In this document: positions 27,401 to 37,927 of the stretch, piece by piece
Layout: each line of letters opens with the position of its first letter
Position numbering within the stretch: position 1 is the first letter of the stretch
DNA from: Membranipora membranacea
Taxonomy: Eukaryota; Bryozoa; Gymnolaemata; Cheilostomatida; Membraniporidae
Assembly (NCBI GenBank): GCA_914767715.1
Contig: OU612066.1
Coordinates: 14,887,001-14,951,000, forward strand
DNA: 64,000 nt
Direction of reading: 5' to 3'
Notes under the pieces: model-generated
Told to the model about the DNA's origin: nothing
Seen by the model: the letters and a program-made list of their open reading frames with translations, nothing else
Database searches by the model: none
Made by a program: the position numbers and the translations under genes

Positions 27401-27827
27401 TTTCAATAGTATTAGGCAATTAATTGGACATAGAAAATGAGAACCCATGACACATAGCCAATGTGTTGGCTCTGCTTAGCTGGGTGGTGTGAATCAGTCA
27501 ATCAGAGCCAACACATTGGCTTGACTGATGAATGATCAACAGGCCTACACCTACAGGGTGATAGAGAGATATAGTGAGGAAATAGTCTACTACTTCATAC
27601 ACCACAGCAAGGAGTAACAGTAACTCCTTAGTGACCACAGTATGTGTACTGTATGGGTACTGGAATGATGAATGCTCACGCCCCACTAATCAATCTCCTC
27701 AACTGGTATACATAACTGTACTACTTACGGCTGCTAGTCCATTGATAATATCGACTGGATCCCATGTGAGATTCTCCCTCAAATATTCAACAGAAAGCTT
27801 ATCACTCCAGGAAAGTGACTGAGCCAT
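21498..27827 (-). CDS. SPTLC1: Serine palmitoyltransferase long-chain base subunit 1, 14 exons, complete
   Basis: This is the non-catalytic subunit of the ER enzyme that condenses serine with palmitoyl-CoA in the first step of sphingolipid synthesis. Coding exons are 27827-27729, 27316-27209, 26925-26831, 26646-26553, 26159-26087, 25676-25544, 25048-24919, 24511-24422, 24078-23971, 23533-23438, 23098-23002, 22726-22672, 22178-21987 and 21591-21498 (stop TAA). All phases agree and give 487 residues; human SPTLC1 has 473. Residues 34-55 contain the ER membrane helix ([18 protein letters not shown]). Family hallmarks include [75 protein letters not shown] and [15 protein letters not shown]. As in other SPTLC1 proteins, the PLP-binding lysine of SPTLC2 is absent, so it should act only as a heterodimer with an SPTLC2-type partner. 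The cysteine matching human C133, mutated in hereditary neuropathy HSAN1, is kept (about C147). The start is fixed by ATG at 27827 in MAQSLSW, whose exon ends with a clear donor. Confidence 0.97.
24627..24665. repeat. 39-nt palindrome in an SPTLC1 intron
   Basis: TATAACATGATTGCATGAG reads back almost perfectly as its own complement around a GAGCTC centre. It lies between the exons at 24422-24511 and 24919-25048. Confidence 0.6.
27368..27380. repeat. Poly-G run (13 G)
   Basis: Homopolymer in SPTLC1 intron 1. It has no visible coding or splice role. Confidence 0.8.
27456..27521. repeat. Perfect 19-bp inverted repeat, SPTLC1 intron 1
   Basis: AGCCAATGTGTTGGCTCTG (27456-27474) and its exact complement (27503-27521) are separated by 28 bp. 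It is a compact foldback element. Confidence 0.75.
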
Positions 27828-28373
27828 GGGGAAATTATGAAACAAAATTAGGAAAAAATGTAAAATGACCTGATTTACATTGCCTGTGCTCTTTACAATG
27901 CTAGGCTTTAATTGATACCGCCTTACATATTGAATGAGATATAAGCGGATCTTTGTTTACTAGCTAAAGCAAGGGGCACACTACTCCAAGTCAGAGAGTT
28001 TGGATACAGGTCTATGTTCCGCTCGGACCTATGTTCCGTCTGGATCTTTGTTCCGCTGATTTTTGGGTCTTTAGTCCGCTGCTCCTGCCTACACTTAATG
28101 CTCATATTTTGTTTCGCCCCAACAGATATCAGTGTGTTTGAGGAGTTATATTTGGTCTCTTTTGATAACTCCTAAAAAAGGCAACTCTCTATAATTAAAA
28201 TTAACATCTAGGGAGAGTGGGAATCATAGCAAAACTAACTGTTATCAATGAACCCGTTAGTCAGTAGTAATATTTTTGAGCTCATCCATGTAAGATAGGC
28301 TTGGCAGTATGCCTTATCTCCTTATCTTTACATTACCAAAATTGGGCATTAAAAACAGGCGCTGGCAACAGGT

Positions 28374-28512
28374 GTTATAAGACATGTGACCTGTGCTGTA
28401 TGGGACATGTGTTACAGCACTCAAGGCCTATACAGTATTGTTGTGGGTGTTGTAGAGCCGGGTGCTGTAAGACATGTTCCATACCGACAGCACCTGCCAC
28501 AGGTCTTATAAC
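28374..28512. repeat. Imperfect hairpin of about 140 nt
   Basis: The left arm (28374-28419, GTTATAAGACATGTGACCTG...) pairs with the right arm (28463-28512, ...CACAGGTCTTATAAC) over about 46-50 positions with small bulges around a 43-nt loop. It is a foldback element or possibly a hairpin RNA locus. An 87-codon open frame across it is a by-product of the repeat and is not called as a gene. Confidence 0.5.
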
Positions 28513-31479
28513 GCCCGTCGCACGGCAGGAATTTGTAGAGTGTCTAAATGGACTGAGTACCTAAAATATATTTAGTACGCAACACTGGCTGCACCATCAA
28601 ACTCTCCAACATGATTTTCCATAAAATTGGCTACTGCTCAAAGAGAATGAATAACTCATTAGGGACACTCATAAATCCAATAGTCTGGCAGCATATCGAG
28701 CAGCAATGTTACTGTTGAAATAATGAGATCTGATAATTTCACGCTGGTTATTGTTATGCCGGCGGCTGCCAATAAAGATATATAGTCATTGTACTCATGT
28801 ATGAGTAGCCTGGCTATTGACGGCTGAAAGAAGACAGGGTCTCCTCACTGCTGACTTTGCAACTTGAGTGAGAGAAACTCTGCTGAGGAGGCCATCCCAA
28901 GAATCGATGATATTTTCATCAATTTGAGCGAATGTACTGATATTGCGATCTCAACAGGAGTAACAGTAACTTTCTCAAATTACTATTTTTTTGTAACATG
29001 ATTTCAAATCACATCCCGAGCTAGATAGCTTGAATTTGTTTTTACCGGCAGTTTCTAGATTGATAATGACAGGAGCTACAAATGCCGCGAAATAAAGAAA
29101 GGCAATATATTATTACAGTAAATGTAGCTTTTTTACCCCTTTCAACTATTTGATGATATATTATGACATTAGCACATTCTGGTTGATATTTAACTGCACG
29201 CAAATAAAATTTTATTATAATAGTACTGTACTGATCGATGCCATGCTCCAGAATGGTGAACCAAAGGGTTAGAGATGACTTTTGCTTCGGCAATAAAGTG
29301 ATAGAAAAGAATAATATATGATAATCCAGGCTGGTCTATCATGTAAAATTATAATAAGTGAAGCCAAGGAGTAAAAGACTCCTTGTTGAAGCCTTTTTAG
29401 CCAAATCTTGACCAAAAAACATCGCTCCAAATCCTCGCTCCTTTAGTCAAGATATCAATTTGGACAAATTCATTTCCAAATTGTCCGTTCAGAAGATGGT
29501 GGTTCCATCAAGCAAAATATGCAATATGGGAGTTCTGACATATTACGGGCGGAATAATCAGATAGCAATTTTGATGCTTTTTAATTGAACACCAGTTGTC
29601 TTCTCTCTCTCCACGGATAGACAACTAGCTGATAATAATAATATTAAAAATTCATATAAGAAACACTTTCTTTGACACGTTGAGTTCTAAACGTTGAACA
29701 TTATCATAATAAGTCGTTTTCATTGATACTCATCACAGAGTTGAATGAAAAAATCTAGCTCAGAATTATTATGATAGCTTGTTTATTCTTAATCGGTCAA
29801 TTTTAGTGACTTAAGCAGTAAAATGCCTCTTTTTGCAGACAAAAAGATGGTCATTATTGAATTGTTAAGTAGTAAAACAAAAAAAGTTCCTTCTAATATT
29901 TGGTGTCTTCGAATGTGGCTGCAATTATGGCATATAAATTGTTGATGTTGAAACAATCAGAAGTATTATAATCAATGAGTTTTCAAACACTTATTCAACA
30001 GCTTGTGTCAACATATAGTCTCTGAGAGAAACTCTTAGAGAAAGGCGTAGGCACACTCTCTAAAGAAGCTCAGCCAAAATTTTCCTCGCTTCTATTTATA
30101 AGTACATAAAATAGGCCGTGAGTTTATTTGGAAACAAGGTAACCGGATCAAACATATTCTGAACTAGGTAAAAACTGATCCAATAATATACTTGAACAGT
30201 GAACACATATTTAATCGATAAAATCAATCTACATAAGATGTTTTTTATTTTACCTCCATTAAATAAGAGGTCCTTTTTCCCATGTTATGAATCCAGAGTT
30301 TTGGCCCCTTATCAGTTAGGAGCAGAATGATTCAAGGTAAACTGTTGACAATAATGCTGATATCGATATGACACCCTGTACATATTGTCTGGTGCATTTG
30401 CATTGGAGATTTTGTTGATCAATTTTTGGCGAACTTACTTTAGGAAGTCTAATGCATACAGGTAAGTTGATTGAAATAAGACCAGAAATGATCGTAAAAT
30501 AAAATGGTCTGTGGTGAGGTGGAATGAGTTGTCCTCTCAGAAAACAAAAGGGCACAACTCCAATGAAATTTAACGGCTAATATAGTATATTATTTATTTG
30601 TTTAAAGAGGTTTTCTAGAAATAGAGTAGCTAACAGAGTAGTTAAAACGTAACTTGTTGACCTATGAATAACACTAATTTGCCGACTATAATGATTGATA
30701 CTTGCGGTGACACGGCAGCTTTTGAACAGTTGCTTACCTTGATCCCATACTCTCTACCCCTTTATGCCATGTTTGCGGATAGCCATTCAGTGCCAAGCAA
30801 TCTCTATAACCGATACGAAGGTGTCATATATAGAATTAGCTAACAGTCAGTCAGCACTGAGCATCCTCTGTACCGATCTCAGCAGTGGAAGATACTAAGT
30901 ATTGCATAGAGCAGATAGAATATTTTGATCACCAATCTCTGTAATCCCCATCAGTAGTTGATGATCATGAATTATCATATTATAGCAGATTTGCAGATCA
31001 ATCTTCTCAGTCTCCGCCCACAAGGAATAATTTGATCCCTGGTACCACTTCAAGAAGTGGAGTGGAAGACATAATGGTATCACTTATAGAGGCCTATAGA
31101 GGATTTTCCCATACTACATTACCGAGAGTTATCACTCCAGTTAAAGGGGAGATCCGAGAGCCAGATCGCACAGATTACTGCAGCGCTCACCTATATAGAT
31201 GGGCCATAGATACATAAGTTATAACATTTTGTTATTTTGTCATCTCAATGTAAAATGGTAATCTGTTTGCTCATCTTCAATTGAAAGTAAAACGACTGAA
31301 ATATATATTGGTCTGGAATAAATAGCATCTAACAGCATTTATTAAAGCCTCTCGGACAACCCTAAGCAAAACTGAAAACTCGATAACCTGATAAGCTCTG
31401 TCCCAACAATGAACCAATGAACTCCCTCATTGAATGAACTCCCTGAGTTCATTGGGGTTCATTGGTCCCAACAGGGAGA

Positions 31480-31508
31480 ATGGTCCCTGGTCCCTGGTCC
31501 CTGGTCCC
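31480..31508. repeat. GGTCCCT heptamer tandem repeat
   Basis: The heptamer CTGGTCC/GGTCCCT repeats about four times. It follows a stretch with several GAACTCCCT and GTTCATTGG words in both orientations. Confidence 0.65.
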
Positions 31509-32723
31509 AATCACAACATGTTCTTATATATTTATGAAAACTAAAAATCAAGGGAGACTCTTTCACTCCATAGTCACAAATATGGATGAGAAGAAGCAGA
31601 CCATCATTTGAGTGGTCTAGTTTAAGAACGGAGTAAAGTCAACATAGTACGCATTGTGAAGCAATGGTGAACTAAATTGAGGTTTTAGGCCTAGTAGAGG
31701 AGTTGTATTCTTCTCTCTAGTCCTTGTACTGAGCAGCAGAAAATACATGCCTTGGTGTGATTGGTTTAGTAGGGAATAATCACAGCTATTCTAATTAATG
31801 CTACAATGGCAGGTGTCAAGGTCTCAAGGCAAAAGGAAACTTCTGAAGCAGTTTTTCATTTCCCTAAATGACACCAGGGAGAAATGATGACACATATTGA
31901 GTATAAGAGGGTCTGATTAGCAAGTGAATTAAACTACTCTCAGCCAGAGAGAGCCATAAAATTGATTCAAGAGAGAAGTCAGTTTGGAGCAGATGTGAGT
32001 AGTTGTGTGTTGTTGACCTTCCTTTCAAGCAAATCAAGGTATCATACCTTGAAAAAATTGAATTGCTTGGTGTGCCATTATTTATGATTATGATTTTTGG
32101 CAAACACTCTGATTCCTGGAAATAATCTTCATGCTTTATTGGGTACAGCTACGCACGCTCTGCAAATATGCCATAGCCCGTGATATTTATAAGATATCAG
32201 GCTACTGCAGAGCCTTCATTCCATTTCATTTTCAAAGTAGCAATAATAATAGTATGGCAGCATCCACATTCTGGCATTTCGCAAGTACAAGGATGCAAGT
32301 GTGTAGTCTACCTTTATTCAGTTGCCTTTTTTCTGGCCTACGCTCTGTTGCTAATGTATTATGCTCCAGGGAACGGGGAAGAGTCATATTCAGACAAACA
32401 TCTTGCAAAAGTTGCCTTCACCTGTAATAGAGAGGCAGTCGGGTACATCGGTAATAAGTATCAACATTTATCCTAATGTTGTATCTAGGACGAATCTGTT
32501 GAGTAAGAATTGGTGTAATGTAGTCTAGGCAGTCATGCATTCTAAGCTTCTCCAGTTCCATGTCAAAGCATGTCTAAGGGTACTTTCATCTTTATCCTAC
32601 AAGCCATCTGCTTTTTGGATTAAAGGCCATTGTCATGTATTAAGTGCTGGACAAACTTCTTAGCAACTGGGCATTTGTACATTGTAATTATATTTGTTAC
32701 TGTTATCAGAATTACCATTGTAG

Positions 32724-35700
32724 ATGCCGAAGGCTACATCTTCAATGAAGGGAAAAGGGAGAGCAGCGAAGAGACACAGTCATCATCTTGATGCACTTCA
32801 TACAGAAAAGGATGGCGCAGACTGTGCAAAGAGGAGAAGGTTGACAAGGCAGAGTGTTGCCTTTTGTTCGACCTCAAAGGAATCACATGGACTGTCTAAA
32901 GACAATGAGGAAGAAATTTCAGGAGGTAATTTTTCACCTACTCGAAGTTGATACAAAAGTGTGTGTATATGCCAATATGCCCTAAGGGGTTATCTCGAAT
33001 ATATGTATGTGCTATGTCGGAGCACTCTGGGCTTTGAGGTGTACTACAGGTATATACACCTGGTACATCGAGTGTTCACACTGTCATATTTTCTATATAG
33101 GCCTACTGGTGTATGTATGAAGGCGAATTTGCGTCACTTATGTGTCAACAGGGACAACTGCGTTCAGAAACCTCACAATAAGGGAATATGCCCTTATAGC
33201 AAAATAATCCTCAGAGAAATAGTTTTTGAAAACTAAGAAACTATAGATTGGATTAAGGTGCCCTGTCAGGACATAAGGGTAGATAGCCTGTCTCTACAAG
33301 TTTTGTTCTGTGGGGGGGGGGAAGCTTGTCAACTCTTGCACTCCTCGATGTCTAGCTGTTTAGATTAAATATTGTCTTCTCTTGTGTGCGGGTAGATGAC
33401 TTTTTCATCACACTAATCCATTTGTATCGGAAAACGGAATTGTGTTCCTGAAAAGACACCTCCGTTTTCCTATACAGACTGATTAGTGTTATCAAGAAGT
33501 TATCAACCCAATCTCAAGAGAAGACATTATTTGATCTAAACAGGTCGGTATTGAGCAGTGCAAGAGTTAACAAGCTTTGTCCCCCCCCTCCCACCCACCA
33601 AAAAAAGCTTGTTAAGACAGGCTAAAGGGTAGATAACCTTAACTTCTCCTTAAGAAATTTGTGGAAATCTCAGAGAGTTTAAAAAAGCAAAAGCATCCGT
33701 TGCAAGCATTTAGGGATTCAGAAGACAGCTTTAGCTGGTATATACCCGGGTGTATACCCCGGTGAATACTCTGGTGTATACCTTGGTGTGGTGTATACCT
33801 CGGTATATACCCTGGTGTAAACACCGGGATAAAAGTCGGGGTATACATCGGTTTATAACTCGGTGTATACCCTGGTGTATACCCCTGTGTATACCTTGGT
33901 GTATACCCTGGTGTATATCCCGGTGTATACCTCAGCGTATACCCGGTGTATACCCAGGGTATATCCCGGTGTATACCTCGGTGTGTACCTCGGTGTATAC
34001 CCTAGTGTATACACCGGTGTATACCTCAGTGTATACCCGGTGTTTACCCGGGGTATACACCGGGGTAAAAGTCGGAGTATACATCGGTTTATAACTTGGT
34101 GCATACCCTGGTGATAACCCTGGTGTATACCCCTGTGTATACCTTGGTGTATACCCTGGTGTATATCCCGGTGTATACCTTGGTGTATACTTGGTGTACC
34201 TCGGTGTATACCCGGTGTATACCTTGGTGTATACCCGGGGTATAACCCGGTGTATACCTCGGTGTATACCCGGTGTACCTCGGTGTATACCCGGTGTATA
34301 CTTTGGTGTATACCCGGGGTATATCCCGGTGTATACCTCGGTGCGTACCTCGGTGTATACCTGGTGTATACCTCGGTGCATACCCTGGTCATCCTCTAAT
34401 TATTATTATAGGTAACAGTGTAAATGAGGCTGACAGCAAGTATAATGGAGCAACAATTGGTTCAGGAACCACTCAAATATTACAGGTATCGTATTTACTG
34501 ACCACCAAATTAAATTCAGAGCGTCAAAACTAGTCCGGGTTTGAGGAGCGATTTACATTTCTCATGGCACAAAAGCAATTAGCAGACACAATCAGTCCTA
34601 CACATGAAAAATCATTCCTTAGTGGCTGTGAATAGAAGTAATACACTTCTGTGGTCTTCTTAGCAGTCAGCGAGAGAAACAAAGTCAGACAAGGGAAAAT
34701 ATAATGTCAGTGGTTCTACAGCAGTAGAACACTCGGCAACTGGGGCCCACAGAAGATTGCCTAGACAGAGTGCTGCCCCCGCCGCTGCTGCTACTGAGAA
34801 AGTCTCAGCGCTACCCCAGGGGAATTCAGGAGCTGAGGATGGGGAGAATGCTCGAGGTATGCTTTTCAAAAATTGTGTTTAAATCTGATGTATTTCTATT
34901 GAGCATACTTGATTCAACCTTCATTCTAAAAAATCACGTATACTCAACAACACTTAACATAACTGTTGGCACGCACTACGCAGAGCCATGCAATTGCAAT
35001 AGAAATTCATTATATCGATGAGAGCCAAATTTGTAAACATTATCAGATTAGCCCAAGATGAGCTTTAATATGCGCTCACATTAGTACCTATCATTGCAAG
35101 GAACCTGATTCAATCCACTAGGCACTTTTTCATTGGTTCTCCCTTTACATATACCATCATACGCAGAGGAACTTCAAGAATCGGAAGCACGTGATAAATC
35201 ACCACATGAAAACTTTGAAAAAGTACTGTTTTGAGAAAATCTCTTCTGGCGCCATAAGGTTGTTTTATATTAGCAGTAACCTAATTGTCCGGTGTTCTTT
35301 GAGAACCATGGTGACATCCACATGTCTTCTGGAGAATATGATCTCATGCTATTATCCTCAATGCTTTTAAGAAATGCCATTTAGTCTGTGTAAACAAGGA
35401 TTTTCTATCTGGTTCACAGCTGGCAGAATCCATGAGGCTGACAGCAAGGCTGCCGCAGAGAGAGCTGACACTCAACCCCCACCACAACTATCACAGGTAA
35501 ATATAAGATAATAAATAGATAATAAAACAAGCTCAACTAGACAGGGCCAATGAGCCAGCATTCTAGTATTGAAAATGAGAAAAATGACTAATCATCTGTT
35601 GAATGCTTAGCTTTGCTGTATAAAGGCAAAACAATGATGGGATATGTGATGGTGGGACTGAAAGCTCATATCTGGCGCCAAGAAAATATATTTCTACACA

Positions 35701-36874
35701 ATACAGTTCTCCTAGATGACGAAATAGTTATCTAGCATATAATCATACTTTGAGAAAGAGAAGTGTGGGACTGTCAACATTTCGCTGCACTGAAAGGGGA
35801 TTAAAAACTCTTCTCTGTGTTTTTTCACAAAAATTGTGACTTCCAAATGCTGCACTATCGACTACCGCTCAGGAGTCAGGTATTGTCTGACCAGACCTTA
35901 TTAGGACACAACTCCCATTTTGTATTTTTTGTTTAATAAGATTGGTTGGTTGGTTCAATTCGATGTTATTTTTTAGTGCAAATAACATTGAAGCAACCTA
36001 GCATCTAACCTTGCACAGTTTAAGAAGACATTAATGGGTTGCAATTTTTTCTCCAGACTTACTTGCTTTCTACCAATGTTGTACTCACTTACTGGGCATA
36101 TCAACAGCTACCTTTTTTTGCACTACACTCATTGAAGGTGCTTTTTCCTCTCTGAAGTATTTGCAGACGAGTAGGGTCTACGCATCTGAGAATGTGACTT
36201 CATTCGCTGATTTTTACCACTATTCTCCGATTGTAAAATAACTGGTTGATGACTGGGGATGGATTTTCTTGAACTTACGGCTTGTAATAGCTTTTGATAT
36301 ACTGAAAGCGCAATTCTGTCTATCTGTCAATCTCTGTATTCTATGATTGTCTTATTTCAAGAAGTCAAAAGTTGGCAGAAAGAAAAGAGGCAAGAGAGTT
36401 GGCCTTCATCAATATAGTAGTGAGTGTGAAGGTGATGATACAGGGTGTACAAGCTTCAAAAGAGCAACAAGACAGAGAATCGCAGCCAGGCAGGGCAACC
36501 GTACAGACTTGTCTAAAAGTGAGATTTTCTTTACGATTTTTACTTGAAAGATGATGTCACGGCTGACCTGAGCTTTGGAGAGCCTGTTATAAAAGGCACT
36601 GAAATTAGATCTTTACTTACTGCATTACAACACAAAAAGTGGAGGCTGCTGTTGTATGATGATATTCCTTAAGGGCGCCCTTTCTCTCCTGCAATAAAGA
36701 AAGCGATAAAATAGATCTCTTTGGGTTATCTGTTTTTGGTGTAGAGTTGATGCCTTGAGTGTGTTTATACTGGCTTGTGTTTCCCTGATTATAGTGAGTG
36801 GCAGTGGTATGGAGGCTGACAGCAGATCTGCTGGAGAGAGAATAAGCGGACAAGATCCTCGGTTGTTATCACAG
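32724..36874 (+). CDS. Six-exon N-terminal module block, copy 1, of the nucleotidyltransferase-TPR locus
   Basis: Exons are 32724-32925, 34412-34485, 34664-34856, 35420-35496, 36362-36518 and 36795-36874, together 783 nt (261 codons) entered and left in phase 0. Odd exons encode basic segments with a shared motif (KRRRLTRQSVAF, AHRRLPRQSAAP, FKRATRQRIAAR). Even exons encode short segments NEADSKYNG...ILQ, HEADSKAAA...LSQ and MEADSRSAG...LSQ. The first exon opens with ATG directly after an acceptor-like TTACCATTGTAG. The last exon ends at a non-standard but consensus-like GC donor, CAG|GCAAGT. The next matching acceptor in phase 0 is the first exon of copy 2 (40971), so copy 1 could be spliced in frame into the downstream gene, giving about 1,749 residues. 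It could equally be a dead partial duplicate or an alternative 5' end. No stops or frameshifts break the six exons. The basic clusters could serve in nuclear targeting; no known domain is recognised. Confidence 0.6.
33277..33638. mobile_element. Long foldback MITE, copy 1
   Basis: The whole segment is one long imperfect palindrome. AAGCTTGTCAACTCTTGCAC near 33323 pairs with GTGCAAGAGTTAACAAGCTT near 33570; inner arms contain GTATCGGAAAACGG and CCGTTTTCCTATAC; outer arms contain TAGCCTGTCT and AGACAGGCTA. A poly-G run on the left faces a poly-C run on the right. It lies in the intron after the first module exon and has no reading frame of its own. Confidence 0.75.
33735..34393. repeat. GGTGTATACC minisatellite, copy 1
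   Basis: About 660 bp of variable 10-14 bp units built on GGTGTATACC with C/T/G-rich spacers (CCTCGGTGTATACCCTGGTG and variants). The core is close to palindromic, so both strands stay open in several frames and yield long spurious peptides rich in Tyr-Thr-Pro or Gly-Ile-His. It sits in the intron between the first two module exons and ends at the acceptor of the exon at 34412. Confidence 0.9.
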
Positions 36875-37927
36875 GCAAGTTTTGTTTTGTTCAAGATATG
36901 AGCAATCCGTAGAGCAATTATATTGTGATATATCATCCTCTCAACAACATTAATAGGCTGAACATTAGGGCGTATTTGACCCTATAAGGTTGCAAAAAAC
37001 TGGTATCAGCAAAAACATATTACTCAAGTCCATCAGTTTCTCAGTTCAAATCTGAAAATTAAGCATCATCATTATAAAAATGTGATGTCTGATGCTATGA
37101 GAAATTACTGTGTGACGACAAAATTATAGAAATTGTAAACAATCTAGCATCTTCAGATTTTGAAGCTGTCATATAAATACATATTTAAATGGCACAGAAT
37201 GCTGCACTTGGGAGAATATTCATGAGTTTGATCAGTATACCTTTGAAAGGAAATACAGTTGTGCTGATGACCAATATGTAGGACTAAATTATGATCTATA
37301 CTCAAATACTATTCGAGTTCAATTATTGGATATGGATAAGTAGAAGCAGACCATCATTTGAGTGGTCTAGTTTAAGAATACGGAGAAAAGTCAACATAGT
37401 ACGCATTGTTAAGCAATGGTGAACTAAATTGAGGTTTTAGGCCTAGTAGAGGATTTGTATTCTTCTCTCTAGTCCTTCTACTGAGCAGCAGAAAATACAT
37501 GCCTTGGTGTGATTGGTTTAGTAGGGAATAATTACAGCTATTCTAATTAATGCTACAATGGCAGGTGTCAAGGTCTCAAGGCAAAAGGAAACTCCTGAAG
37601 CAGTTTTTCATTTTCCTAAATGACACGTATTGAGTATAAGAGGGTCTGATTAGCAAGTGAATTAAACTACTCTCAGCCAGAGAGAGCCATAAAATTGATT
37701 CAAGAAATAAGTCAGTTTGGAGCAGATGTGAGTAGTTGTGTGTTGTTGACCTTTCTTTCAAGCAATTCAAGGTATCATACCTTGAAAAATTGAATTGCTT
37801 GGTGTGCCATTATGATTATGATTTTTGGCAAACACTCTGATTCCTGGAAATAATCTTCATGCTTTGTTGGGTACAGCTACGCACGCTCTGCAAATATGCC
37901 ATAGCCCGTGATATCTATAAGATAACC

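Larger units (their letters stand above)
27828..31582. other. Gene-free region with hairpins and short repeats
   Basis: No exon chain or domain could be supported on either strand. The region holds the SPTLC1 5' flank, a cluster of TGTTCCGC words (28011-28058), an imperfect hairpin (28374-28512) and a GGTCCCT tandem tract (about 31480-31507). The rest looks like unique AT-rich sequence. Confidence 0.5.
31583..37329. repeat. Tandem segmental duplication, copy 1 (about 5.75 kb)
   Basis: Sequence from about 31583 to 37329 recurs at 37330-45613 with only a few percent differences. The left boundary is at ATGGATGAGAAGAAGCAGAC; the equivalent word in copy 2 starts right after TTCAATTATTG, which ends copy 1. 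The copies are head to tail. Copy 1 lacks the 2.5 kb insertion found in copy 2. Confidence 0.9.

Noticed and set aside
28301-28564. 87-codon Cys-rich plus-strand frame resembling a small secreted protein
   Set aside because: The cysteines come from the inverted repeat (TGTGACCTGTGCTG-type words). No signal peptide and no splice support.
32131-32476. Frame with a hydrophobic stretch (YSVAFFLAYALLLMYY), identical in both duplication copies
   Set aside because: Conservation is explained by the recent duplication. The upstream part differs because of the insertion, and no splice site links it to the module exons.
33750-34392. Long open frames of 80-180 codons on both strands rich in Tyr-Thr-Pro or Gly-Ile-His
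   Set aside because: They are translations of the GGTGTATACC minisatellite. Frames are open on both strands because the unit lacks stops, and they sit inside an intron.
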